From JASFJH01 sp050117725 (lineage in GTDB: Bacteria > Pseudomonadota > Gammaproteobacteria > AKS1): a stretch of 7,738 nt of DNA. The translations under genes were made by a program, and so were the position numbers. The DNA lies in assembly GCA_050117725.1 (NCBI GenBank), contig JASFME010000106.1, positions 1-7,738 on the forward strand. The letters run 5' to 3'. Below, piece by piece: positions 1 through 6,312 of this stretch. Under the pieces are notes generated by a model. The model worked only from the letters and a program-made list of their open reading frames with translations, was not told the DNA's origin and ran no database searches. The first letter of the stretch is position 1; the number at the start of each line of letters is the position of its first letter.

Positions 1-1
1 G

Positions 2-526
2 GGTGCCGAGGTCGCATTTGCCGGCCGCTCCAATGCCGGTAAATCCAGCGCCCTGAACGCTATCTGCGACCAGAAGGCCCTGGCCCGCACGAGCAAGACC
101 CCTGGCCGCACGCAGCTCATCAATTTCTTCGCCATTGATGATGAGCGGCGTCTCGTCGACCTGCCCGGCTACGGCTATGCCAAGGTCAAGGAGGCCATCA
201 AGCGCCACTGGCAGGCGGCGCTGGCCGAGTACCTCGAACATCGCCAGGCCCTGCGCGGACTCGTGCTGGTCATGGATATCCGCCACCCGCTCAAGGAGTT
301 TGACCTGCAGATGCTCGAATGGTCGTCACATGCCGGCCTGCCCGTGCACGTCCTGCTGACCAAGGCCGACAAGCTCAAACACGGCGCGGCGAAAAGTATG
401 CTGCTCGGTGTGCAACGCGACTTGCAGAAAAAATACGGGATTGATGCCACCGTACAGCTGTTCTCCGCGCTGAAACGTACCGGGCTCGACGAGGCGCGGG
501 AACATATCGAGGCGTGGCTGGAATAA
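2..526 (+). CDS. engB: Ribosome biogenesis GTPase EngB (YihA/YsxC), 5' end missing
   Basis: This is a small TRAFAC-class GTPase that in characterised bacteria assists assembly of the large (50S) ribosomal subunit in the cytoplasm. The frame is open from base 2, and 174 residues are visible. By comparison with E. coli YihA (about 210 aa, from memory), roughly 27 N-terminal residues lie left of the window. All five G motifs can be read in the fragment: G1 GRSNAGKS (residues 8-15), G2 in TPGRTQ (33-38), G3 DLPG (53-56), G4 TKAD (120-123) and G5 SAL (155-157). MDIRHPLK (91-98) is also typical of the family. The gene ends in TAA and converges on polA across a gap of 312 bases. Identification is near certain. 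The start and promoter cannot be seen. Confidence 0.97.
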   Translation, partial: GAEVAFAGRSNAGKSSALNAICDQKALARTSKTPGRTQLINFFAIDDERRLVDLPGYGYAKVKEAIKRHWQAALAEYLEHRQALRGLVLVMDIRHPLKEFDLQMLEWSSHAGLPVHVLLTKADKLKHGAAKSMLLGVQRDLQKKYGIDATVQLFSALKRTGLDEAREHIEAWLE

Positions 527-640
527 GTTGGCAGAAAAAGCCGGTCGTTTCTTTCCTGACGCTACAAGCCGGTTATTACAAATTCCTTAAAAACACTGAC
601 AACTGATGACTGACTACTTTGTTTCAGGACTGAAAACTAT
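527..640. other. engB-proximal half of the engB-polA intergenic region
   Basis: I find no gene here on either strand. No canonical terminator follows engB directly: the two AGCCGGT copies at 539-545 and 567-573 are direct, not inverted, repeats. A short imperfect palindrome (TTTCAG, GA, CTGAAA, about 622-635) lies next to the terminator of the neighbouring small RNA. It is too tight to fold as a hairpin in RNA, so if it matters it would be a DNA site. ACTGA occurs several times in 595-635. The engB transcript may run on to the palindrome at 681-717, which is followed on the plus strand by CTTTTCC and could act as a weak terminator for it. Confidence 0.4.
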
Positions 641-673
641 AAAAAAAGCCCCGGCAGAGGGGCTGTCCGGGGC
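641..673 (-). terminator. Rho-independent terminator of the candidate sRNA (and polA read-through)
   Basis: On the minus strand, GCCCCGG (673-667) pairs with CCGGGGC (654-648). Inside, CAG pairs with CTG across one bulged A, leaving a CCCCT loop, and seven T follow at 647-641. It is a strong intrinsic terminator. It lies about 165 bases beyond the polA stop codon, further than usual for a protein-gene terminator, which supports a separate RNA in between. Confidence 0.88.
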
Positions 674-755
674 AATCACATCCGGCGTCCTAATGGCTTA
701 GGTGGGGGGTTGCCGGACTTTTCCATTCAGGGAGGTAGAACAGAAAAGGTACAAT
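641..755 (-). ncRNA. Candidate small regulatory RNA at the Spot 42/ErsA locus (three hairpins, C-rich loops)
   Basis: Read on the minus strand, directly after polA, the sequence folds by eye into three hairpins in series. Hairpin 1 pairs CUUUUC (748-743) with GAAAAG (723-718) and exposes a 19-base loop containing CUACCUCCCU (738-729). Hairpin 2 abuts it, pairing UCCGGC (717-712) with GCCGGA (686-681), with an inner stem CCUAA/UUAGG closed by GCCA and an unpaired AACCCCCCA. Hairpin 3 is a terminator at 673-648 followed by seven U. The probable 5' end near 755 gives about 115 nt, close to the 109 nt of Spot 42. In E. coli, spf lies between polA and yihA on the polA strand, and ErsA has the same position in P. 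aeruginosa (known, from memory). I see no obvious sequence identity to Spot 42. Homology is inferred from position and architecture only. It could instead be the 3' untranslated region of polA. Confidence 0.55.
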
Positions 756-761
756 CACTGC

Positions 762-790
762 ACAATAACTAAGACGCCCGCCGGGCAAAA
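762..790 (-). promoter_or_regulatory. Possible sigma70-type promoter for the candidate sRNA
   Basis: On the minus strand a -10-like TATTGT (767-762) lies 16 bases after a weak -35-like TTTGCC (789-784). Transcription would start near 755, just before hairpin 1. The -10 element matches the consensus at four of six positions and the -35 at three. ATTGTGC (766-760) recurs as ATTGTAC (755-749), 11 bases further on, one helical turn, which could be part of an operator. An alternative -10 is TACCTT (751-746). The evidence is weak. Confidence 0.3.
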
Positions 791-818
791 ATGTTCCCCG
801 GGTTTGATTGAATTTTTT

Positions 819-839
819 TATCGGCAAGCTCGCGCCGAT
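819..839. repeat. Inverted repeat overlapping the end of polA
   Basis: ATCGGC and GCCGAT, separated by 8 bases, form a 6-bp stem that begins within the polA stop codon. On the minus strand it is followed by seven A rather than T, and on the plus strand the T run comes before the stem, so it is not a standard terminator in either direction. It could protect the 3' end of polA mRNA or have no function. Confidence 0.4.
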
Positions 840-3532
840 TAGTGCGCCTCATCCCAGTTATTACCCACCCCGATATCGACGATGAGTGGCACCGCGAGTT
901 CGGCGGCACCGCTCATGCAGTCACGTATGCCGCTTGTCGCCTGCTCGACATCCGTGTGCTTGACCTCGAACACGAGTTCATCGTGGACCTGCATGATCAT
1001 TTTCACATCGAGCCCGGCAGCGGGCATCCAGTCTGCCGTGGCGAGCATGGCGCGCTTGATGATATCGGCGGCCGTACCCTGCATCGGCGCATTGATCGCA
1101 GTACGTTCGGCATACTGGCGGCGCTGCATGTTCGATGCCTTGATATCCGGTACATACAGGCGCCGGCCAAACACGGTTTCGACATAACCCGTTTGCCGTG
1201 CCCGCTCACGGGTTTCATCCATAAAGGTTTTCACACCGGGATACCGCGAGAAATACAGATCGATATATTGCTGTGCCACGCGACGTTCCACACCGAGTTG
1301 TTTCGCCAGGCCAAATGCCGACATGCCATAGATCAAACCGAAGTTGATGGCCTTGGCACTGCGGCGCTGGTTATCTGTCACCTTGTCACGTGCCACGCCA
1401 AACACCTCGGCCGCCGTAGCACGATGGATGTCTTCACCCTGGGCAAAGGCAGCCAGCAGTCCCTCGTCGCCCGACAGGTGCGCCATGATGCGCAGTTCGA
1501 TTTGTGAATAGTCGGCCGCGAGCACGCGATAGCCGCGCGGCGCAATAAAGGCCTGGCGGATGCGTCGTCCTTCCTCGGTACGGATCGGAATGTTCTGCAG
1601 GTTCGGATCACTGGATGACAAACGTCCGGTCGCCGCTACGGCCTGGTGATACGAGGTATGCACGCGGCCGGTGTCGGCATTGATCATTAGCGGCAGCTTG
1701 TCAGTGTAGGTCGACTTGAGCTTGCTCATACTGCGATGCTCGAGGATCAGGCCGGGCAAGGCATGGCCCTGCTCGGCCAGTTCCTGCAAGACACCTTCCG
1801 CCGTCGAAGGCTGGCCCTTCGGGGTTTTCTGAATAACCGGCAAGCCCTGCTTTTCAAACAGGATTTGCTGGATCTGTTTCGGTGAGCCGGGATTGAACTC
1901 TTCACCCGCCTCTTTATACGCCTGCTGCACGATCTCGTCACAACGTTTTGCCAGTTGTTCACTTTGTGTCGCCAGCATATCCGTATCGATCAACACCCCG
2001 GTACGCTCCATAGCGGATAACACCTTGAGCAAGGGCAATTCGATTTCTTCATAGACCGCCTTCAGGCTTTTCTCGTTCGATAGCCTGGGCCACAAGGTAT
2101 TGTGCAGGCGCAAGGTGACATCGGCATCTTCCGCCGCATACGGCGATGCCTCATCAATACTGACCTGGTTGAAGCCGAGTTGCTTCTTGCCCTTGCCGGC
2201 AACGTCTTCAAAACTGATGGTTTTATACGACAGGTATTTCAGCGCCAGCGAATCCATATCATGGCGGCTCGCGGTGCTGTCGAGCACATAGGACTCGAGC
2301 ATCGTGTCATGCGCAATGCCGTTCAGGGTAATGTCATGGTTGGCCAGCACGTTGCGATCATACTTGAGATTATGGCCCACAAGCGGTGTGGCCGGATCTT
2401 CGAGCAGCGGCCTGAAGGCCTTCAGCACCTCTTCGCGGTCGAGCTGGGCGGGGGCATTTTCGTAGTCATGCGCCAGCGGCACGTAGGCAGCCTCGCCGTC
2501 CACGCCGAATGATATGCCGACAATTTGCGCCTGCATATAATCAAGGCTCGTGGTCTCGGTATCAAAGGCAAACAGCTCGGCCTTTTGCAATTTCTTCAAC
2601 CACGCCTGCAGGGTTTTCATGTCCAGAATGGTCGTGTACTGACTTGTTCCCTGTATCGCCGCTTCATCCGGCGCCGCACCTTCGAGTTGTTCCGCCAGCC
2701 AGGTCCTGAATTCAAGCTGGCCGTACCACTTTGTCAGTGCCGCATTGTCCGGCTCACCGCGCACGAGTTGCTGCGGCGTGTTATCCAGCTCAACATCACA
2801 CTTGATCGTGACGAGTTGCTTCGACAGCGGTAACTGTTCCAGGCTGGCACGCAGGTTCTCGCCGATCTTGCCCTTGATCGCATCGGCGTTTTCGACAATC
2901 GCTTCGAGCGTGCCGTACTCCTTCAGCCACTTCGCTGCGGTCTTCGGCCCGACCTTCGGCACGCCCGGTATGTTGTCCGAGGTGTCACCGATCAGCGCCA
3001 GGTAATCAATGATCTGCTCCGGGCGCACGCCGAACCTGTCTTCCACGCCCCGTACATCCGATACCGTGTCGGTCATCGTGTTGACCAGTGTGACGTGCTC
3101 ATTGACCAGTTGGGCCATATCCTTGTCACCGGTCGAGATCAGGGTATGCATACCGGCCTCGCTGGCCTGTTTGGCGAGCGTGCCGATCACATCATCGGCC
3201 TCGACACCGTCGATGATCAGCAGCGGCAGGCCCATCGCCTCGACAATCGCGTGCAATGGCTCGATTTGCTGGCGCAGTTCATCCGGCATCGGCGGGCGGT
3301 GTGCCTTGTACTGCTCATAGAGTTCGTCACGAAAGGTCTTGCCCTTCGCATCAAACACCACGGCCATGTACTCCGGGTCATATTCGCGCAACAGGCGTCG
3401 CAACATATTCACCACGCCATACACGGCACCGGTGGGCATGCCCTCGGAATTGCTCAGGTTGGGCATGGCATGGAAGGCCCGGTACAGGTACGAGGAACCA
3501 TCGACGAGAATGAACGGTTTGGAATTGGACAT
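839..3532 (-). CDS. polA: DNA polymerase I, full length with both exonucleases
   Basis: This family A DNA polymerase fills gaps and removes RNA primers during Okazaki fragment maturation and excision repair. It has 897 residues, against 928 in E. coli, and all three domains look active. The 5'-3' exonuclease/flap domain (about 1-290) has acidic residues D11, D61, E111, D113, D114, D136, D138, D183 and D186. The 3'-5' proofreading domain (about 300-490) keeps D324 and E326 (DTE), D392 (GHNLKYD), Y465 and D469. The polymerase domain (about 500-897) has motif A DYSQIELR with D674, motif B RRSAKAINFGLIYG with R723, K727, F731 and Y735, and motif C VHDE with D851 and E852. F731 matches E. coli F762, the residue linked to discrimination against dideoxynucleotides. 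The ATG at 3532 gives the expected N-terminus, but no clear Shine-Dalgarno precedes it. The gene is divergent from the LOG gene and is followed on the same strand by the candidate sRNA. Confidence 0.99.
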   Translation of the reverse strand: MSNSKPFILVDGSSYLYRAFHAMPNLSNSEGMPTGAVYGVVNMLRRLLREYDPEYMAVVFDAKGKTFRDELYEQYKAHRPPMPDELRQQIEPLHAIVEAMGLPLLIIDGVEADDVIGTLAKQASEAGMHTLISTGDKDMAQLVNEHVTLVNTMTDTVSDVRGVEDRFGVRPEQIIDYLALIGDTSDNIPGVPKVGPKTAAKWLKEYGTLEAIVENADAIKGKIGENLRASLEQLPLSKQLVTIKCDVELDNTPQQLVRGEPDNAALTKWYGQLEFRTWLAEQLEGAAPDEAAIQGTSQYTTILDMKTLQAWLKKLQKAELFAFDTETTSLDYMQAQIVGISFGVDGEAAYVPLAHDYENAPAQLDREEVLKAFRPLLEDPATPLVGHNLKYDRNVLANHDITLNGIAHDTMLESYVLDSTASRHDMDSLALKYLSYKTISFEDVAGKGKKQLGFNQVSIDEASPYAAEDADVTLRLHNTLWPRLSNEKSLKAVYEEIELPLLKVLSAMERTGVLIDTDMLATQSEQLAKRCDEIVQQAYKEAGEEFNPGSPKQIQQILFEKQGLPVIQKTPKGQPSTAEGVLQELAEQGHALPGLILEHRSMSKLKSTYTDKLPLMINADTGRVHTSYHQAVAATGRLSSSDPNLQNIPIRTEEGRRIRQAFIAPRGYRVLAADYSQIELRIMAHLSGDEGLLAAFAQGEDIHRATAAEVFGVARDKVTDNQRRSAKAINFGLIYGMSAFGLAKQLGVERRVAQQYIDLYFSRYPGVKTFMDETRERARQTGYVETVFGRRLYVPDIKASNMQRRQYAERTAINAPMQGTAADIIKRAMLATADWMPAAGLDVKMIMQVHDELVFEVKHTDVEQATSGIRDCMSGAAELAVPLIVDIGVGNNWDEAH

Positions 3533-3552
3533 GTCTGATATAAAGAATACGC

Positions 3553-3582
3553 TTAATGTTTGGCCGGGGATCAGGTTATGAT
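3553..3582 (+). promoter_or_regulatory. Possible promoter for the LOG-DUF2782-thrB transcript
   Basis: In the polA-LOG divergent gap, TATGAT (3577-3582, five of six consensus positions) lies 18 bases after a poor -35-like TTAATG (3553-3558). It would leave a leader of roughly 65 bases. ATTATG occurs three times here (3581, 3589, 3604). The gap must hold promoters for both directions, but I cannot place the polA promoter with confidence. Confidence 0.3.
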
Positions 3583-3656
3583 TATGGCATTATGGTGCGG
3601 AACATTATGTCGGATTCGACCCATGCCTGTCACCGCAACCGTACAAGGCATATGTA

Positions 3657-4382
3657 ATGGATAAAAAGGACAAACTGGCACAACCGGGGCTGGCCCCCAT
3701 CGGCGATGCACAGCTGACCCGTGAATCATGGAAAATTTTCCAGATCATGGCCGAGTTCGTCGAGGGCTTTGATCGCCTCGAGCGGACCAAGCCTTCTGTG
3801 AGCGTGTTTGGCTCGGCCCGCACGACTTCTGAGGATGCCTGCTACAAACTGGCCGAGGAAATTGCCCGACTGCTCTCGGATGCCGGATTTTCCGTGGTCA
3901 GTGGTGGTGGTCCCGGCATCATGGAGGCGACCAACAAGGGGGCCTATGCCGGCAAATCACCCAGTATCGGCCTGAACATCGAACTGCCGCGAGAGCAGGT
4001 TGCCAATCCCTACCAGGACATCCCGTTGCACTTCCGGCACTTTTTCTCGCGCAAGGTTATGTTCGTCAAATACGCCTCGGCCTACGTGGTACTGCCCGGT
4101 GGTTTCGGCACACTGGATGAACTGGCCGAGATCCTTACCCTCGTGCAAACCGGCAAAACCCGCCGCATCCCTATCATCCTGGTCGGCAGCGAGTTCTGGC
4201 AAGGCCTGGTCGACTGGCTGCGCAATACGCTGATCCCGGCCGGTACGATTGATGCCAAGGATCTGAATCTGTTCCGGATCATCGATGAGCCGCAGCGGGT
4301 TATCGATGCCATTTTTGAGCATTACGGCGCACGTGGCTTCGAACCGTCGGCCGAAGAGGCCGCCATCATGCTCGAACTGTAA
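3657..4382 (+). CDS. LOG family protein (TIGR00730-type Rossmann fold nucleotide hydrolase)
   Basis: The protein belongs to the lysine-decarboxylase-like LOG family. Characterised members hydrolyse nucleoside 5'-monophosphates, including cytokinin ribotides, to free base and ribose 5-phosphate. Both signature motifs are present: GGGPGIMEA (residues 83-91) and PGGFGTLDE (147-155). SRKVMF (131-136) supplies the conserved arginine (R132), and E155 is the expected catalytic glutamate. At 241 residues it has about 40 residues before the Rossmann core, longer than plant LOG proteins and much shorter than E. coli PpnN. No signal peptide is seen, so it should be cytoplasmic. The ATG at 3657 has AAGG eight bases upstream and overlaps the TAA of a two-codon ATG-TAA. 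It is divergent from polA and first in a close-packed run with DUF2782 and thrB. The substrate cannot be told from sequence. It may serve purine or pyrimidine salvage rather than cytokinin production. Confidence 0.93.
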   Translation: MDKKDKLAQPGLAPIGDAQLTRESWKIFQIMAEFVEGFDRLERTKPSVSVFGSARTTSEDACYKLAEEIARLLSDAGFSVVSGGGPGIMEATNKGAYAGKSPSIGLNIELPREQVANPYQDIPLHFRHFFSRKVMFVKYASAYVVLPGGFGTLDELAEILTLVQTGKTRRIPIILVGSEFWQGLVDWLRNTLIPAGTIDAKDLNLFRIIDEPQRVIDAIFEHYGARGFEPSAEEAAIMLEL

Positions 4383-4410
4383 CGCCATGATGTATACTCA
4401 GGTGATGAAA

Positions 4411-4749
4411 ATGATGAAAAAGACGCTCTTGATCGGACTGACCGCCTCACTGCTCGTCGCAGTAGGCATATCCATGGCAATCGATACGGATGACTCGCTC
4501 GCGCCGCCACCGCCACCCCCTGTGCAAAGTGGCGAAACCATTGAACCCGAGGTCACGATCATCGACAAGGGTGAGCAGACCATCACCGAGTACAGCATTA
4601 ATGGCCGGGTCTACGCGACCAAGATCACGCCGACTCGCGGCGCCCCCTACTACCTGATCGACAAGGATGGTGATGGTGTCCTGGAAACCCGGCAGAGTGA
4701 CATTGAAGGCACGCCGAATGTCCCGCAATGGATCCTGTTCAGCTGGTAA
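4411..4749 (+). CDS. DUF2782 family small exported protein
   Basis: The function is unknown. From the ATG at 4411 it is 112 residues. KK is followed by a hydrophobic segment (about 5-20) ending near SMA at 23, which looks like a Sec signal peptide, so the protein is probably periplasmic or membrane-anchored by its N-terminus. Six consecutive prolines (32-37) follow, then a conserved core with TEYSINGRVY (59-68) and YYLIDKDGDG (80-89), ending in PQWILFSW. D84, D86, D88 and G89 resemble the start of an EF-hand calcium loop, but position 12 is Q. I prefer the start at 4411 because AGGTG (4400-4404) lies six bases upstream. ATG codons at 4387, 4390 and 4405 are in frame and would add 2 to 8 residues. 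It lies 28 bases after the LOG gene and 31 before thrB. A DUF2782 gene beside thrB is also known in Pseudomonas (from memory). Confidence 0.85.
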   Translation: MMKKTLLIGLTASLLVAVGISMAIDTDDSLAPPPPPPVQSGETIEPEVTIIDKGEQTITEYSINGRVYATKITPTRGAPYYLIDKDGDGVLETRQSDIEGTPNVPQWILFSW

Positions 4750-4765
4750 GCCTGTTAAATATAAT
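4738..4765 (+). promoter_or_regulatory. thrB: Likely internal promoter before thrB
   Basis: A perfect -10 hexamer TATAAT (4760-4765) sits in the 31-base gap before thrB. The -35 is poor: TTCAGC (4738-4743) with 16-base spacing, or TGTTCA (4736-4741) with 18. Transcription would start near 4772, giving a leader of about 10 bases. The region is much richer in A and T than the flanking genes. ThrB could therefore be made independently of the LOG and DUF2782 genes. Confidence 0.45.
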
Positions 4766-4780
4766 TAAAAACAGATAGTT

Positions 4781-5749
4781 ATGTCAGTTTATACGCGTGT
4801 TGATGAGGCCGATCTGACCGCCTTTCTCGCTGAATACAACGTCGGTGAACTGATCGACTTTACGGGCATCACTGCCGGCATCGAGAATACCAACTATTTT
4901 GTCACCACGACGGGGGGACGTTTTGTCCTGACCCTGTTCGAGCAACTCGCCGCCGAAGAATTGCCGTATTTTCTTGACCTTATGGCCTTTCTCGCCGAGC
5001 ACGAGGTGCCCAGTGCTCACCCGATTGCCGACAATGCCGGCAACTACCTGCGTACCCTGAAGGGCAAACCGGCCGCGCTTGTGCAGCGTCTCAACGGCTA
5101 CACCGTGGATCATCCCGACCCGGCGCAATGTGCCGCGCTCGGCAGTATGCTCGGCCGCCTGCACGCGGTCGGCCATGAGTTTACCGAACATCGCGACAAT
5201 GACCGCGGCCCGCACTGGTGGCGGGTAACGGCCGACAAACTCGGTGACCGCCTCAGCGTTGATGACCGCGCCATGCTCGATGCCGAACTCGCCTTCCAGG
5301 GCAATTTCCGCGACAACACGCTGCCGCGTGGCGTGATCCACGCCGACCTGTTTCGTGACAATGCCCTGTTTCTCGACGAGGAACTTACCGGCATTATCGA
5401 TTTTTACTACGCCTGCAACGACGTGCTGCTGTATGACCTCGCAGTGACGGTGAATGACTGGTGCAGCACCGCGAGCGGGGCGCTCGACCCGGCCCGCAGC
5501 GAGGCCATGCTCGGCGCCTATTGCGCACAACGCCCTGTGTCAGATGACGAGATCACTGCCTGGCCGGTGATGCTGCGTGCCGCTGCCCTGCGTTTCTGGT
5601 TATCCCGTCTGCACGACAAGCATTTCCCGAAAGAGGGCGAGATCACGCATATCAAGGATCCCGAGGTATTCCGCCATATCCTTGAACACCGTGTCGAGCA
5701 CATGGATGAAAACCGGGCAGCGCTACAGGCGGCCATGACCGCCAGCTGA
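4781..5749 (+). CDS. thrB: Homoserine kinase, aminoglycoside-phosphotransferase fold
   Basis: The enzyme phosphorylates homoserine with ATP to O-phosphohomoserine, the substrate of threonine synthase (ThrC), in the cytoplasm. The 322-residue length and sequence match the APH/choline-kinase-fold ThrB of Pseudomonas and many other proteobacteria, not the GHMP-fold ThrB of E. coli. Visible marks are the N-terminal GIENTNYFV (33-41), the catalytic loop HADLFRDN (187-194) with probable base D189 and metal ligand N194, and the DFG-like IIDFYYACND (205-214) with D207. The C-terminal part includes RFWLSRLHD (271-279). The ATG at 4781 gives the usual N-terminus MSVYT. Its ribosome binding site is weak (AGATAG, close to the start). 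It is last in the LOG-DUF2782-thrB run, and hom and thrC are not in the window. A related small-molecule kinase is possible but much less likely, given the family fit and DUF2782 neighbour. Confidence 0.95.
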   Translation: MSVYTRVDEADLTAFLAEYNVGELIDFTGITAGIENTNYFVTTTGGRFVLTLFEQLAAEELPYFLDLMAFLAEHEVPSAHPIADNAGNYLRTLKGKPAALVQRLNGYTVDHPDPAQCAALGSMLGRLHAVGHEFTEHRDNDRGPHWWRVTADKLGDRLSVDDRAMLDAELAFQGNFRDNTLPRGVIHADLFRDNALFLDEELTGIIDFYYACNDVLLYDLAVTVNDWCSTASGALDPARSEAMLGAYCAQRPVSDDEITAWPVMLRAAALRFWLSRLHDKHFPKEGEITHIKDPEVFRHILEHRVEHMDENRAALQAAMTAS

Positions 5750-5764
5750 TCTGCCCTCCTGCTC

Positions 5765-5786
5765 AACCTGGCAGCTATATCAGGTT
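5765..5786. repeat. Inverted repeat in the thrB-lipoprotein gap
   Basis: AACCTG (5765-5770) and CAGGTT (5781-5786) are perfectly inverted around a 10-base spacer. No T run follows directly on either strand, and the T6 at 5812-5817 is too far away, so this is not a clear terminator. It could be a 3' hairpin of the thrB mRNA or an operator for the next gene. Confidence 0.35.
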
Positions 5787-5832
5787 AAGATAGGCAGTAA
5801 TCAGCCATCACTTTTTTCGCGAGGACAATGTA

Positions 5833-6294
5833 ATGCTCAAACAACTTTTCATCCCGGCACTGGTTGCCATCATGGGTCTCTCGCTCGCCGCTTGCCAGAC
5901 AGCACCGAGTAATGAATCCACCGGCCAGGTCGTCGGCGGTGTCGTCGGTGGTATTCTCGGCTCGCAGATTGGTGGCGGGCGCGGCAAAACGGCAGCGACG
6001 ATTGCCGGTGTCCTGGTCGGCGGCTATCTCGGTGGCAAGATCGGCCGCAGTATGGACGCCAATGACCAGCGCCGGGCCTACGAAAGTCTCGAACACAATC
6101 GCACCAACGAACCTTCAAGCTGGCATAACCCGGACAGCAACCGTGACTACACGGTAACCCCGACCAATACCTATAAAACCGCAGAGGGTTACTGCCGCGA
6201 CTATACAACCGAAGTGATGATAGAGGGTCGCCGCGAAGTTGCCAAAGGCACTGCCTGCCGGCAGCCTGATGGTTCCTGGCGTGTCATCAACTAG
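5833..6294 (+). CDS. Glycine-zipper 2TM lipoprotein (17-kDa surface antigen/SlyB-like)
   Basis: This is a probable outer-membrane lipoprotein of 153 residues. A lipoprotein signal peptide (1-20) ends in the lipobox LAAC, with C21 as the lipidated residue. Q22 at +2 does not signal inner-membrane retention in the enterobacterial rule. Residues about 31-72 form a glycine zipper of two short segments, VVGGVVGGILGSQIGGG and TIAGVLVGGYLGGKIG, as in the SlyB and Rickettsia 17-kDa antigen families. The DANDQRRAYESLE stretch (75-87) and the C-terminal part with CRDYTTEV (121-128), GTACRQPDGSW (139-149) and cysteines C121 and C142 match the surface-antigen type rather than SlyB itself. Such proteins are thought to support envelope integrity, but the exact role is unknown. 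AGGA (5822-5825) lies seven bases before the ATG. It is a single gene with its own terminator downstream. Confidence 0.9.
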   Translation: MLKQLFIPALVAIMGLSLAACQTAPSNESTGQVVGGVVGGILGSQIGGGRGKTAATIAGVLVGGYLGGKIGRSMDANDQRRAYESLEHNRTNEPSSWHNPDSNRDYTVTPTNTYKTAEGYCRDYTTEVMIEGRREVAKGTACRQPDGSWRVIN

Positions 6295-6312
6295 TACTGG
6301 TTAATCCATGGC

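Noticed and set aside
729..738. AGGGAGGTAG on the plus strand as a ribosome binding site
   Set aside because: No start codon follows within a useful distance. The complement makes sense as the C-rich loop of the minus-strand RNA.
760..777. CRP-like operator before the candidate sRNA, by analogy with spf
   Set aside because: There is no TGTGA-N6-TCACA pair. Only a partial TGTG half-site can be found, which is not enough.
781..802. CCGGG/CCCGG inverted repeat as the polA terminator
   Set aside because: The stem is only 5 to 6 bp and its T run lies in the loop on the minus strand, not after the stem.
842..1507. Open frame of 221 codons on the plus strand, opposite polA
   Set aside because: It lies wholly antisense to the conserved polymerase domain, shows no recognisable motif and has no ribosome binding site. 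It is a by-product of polA codon use.
3957..4388. Open frame of 143 codons on the minus strand, opposite the LOG gene
   Set aside because: It is antisense to a clearly identified gene and has no domain or initiation signal.
4393..4398. TATACT as a -10 element before DUF2782
   Set aside because: No -35-like hexamer lies at a suitable distance, and transcription would start almost on top of the start codon.
4285..4410. Long N-terminal extension of the DUF2782 frame into the LOG gene
   Set aside because: The extension overlaps conserved LOG coding sequence, would bury the signal peptide, and the AGGTG at 4400-4404 fits a start at 4411.
4784..5530. Open frame of 248 codons on the minus strand, opposite thrB
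   Set aside because: It is fully antisense to thrB and has no family features. Long antisense frames are common in GC-rich genes.
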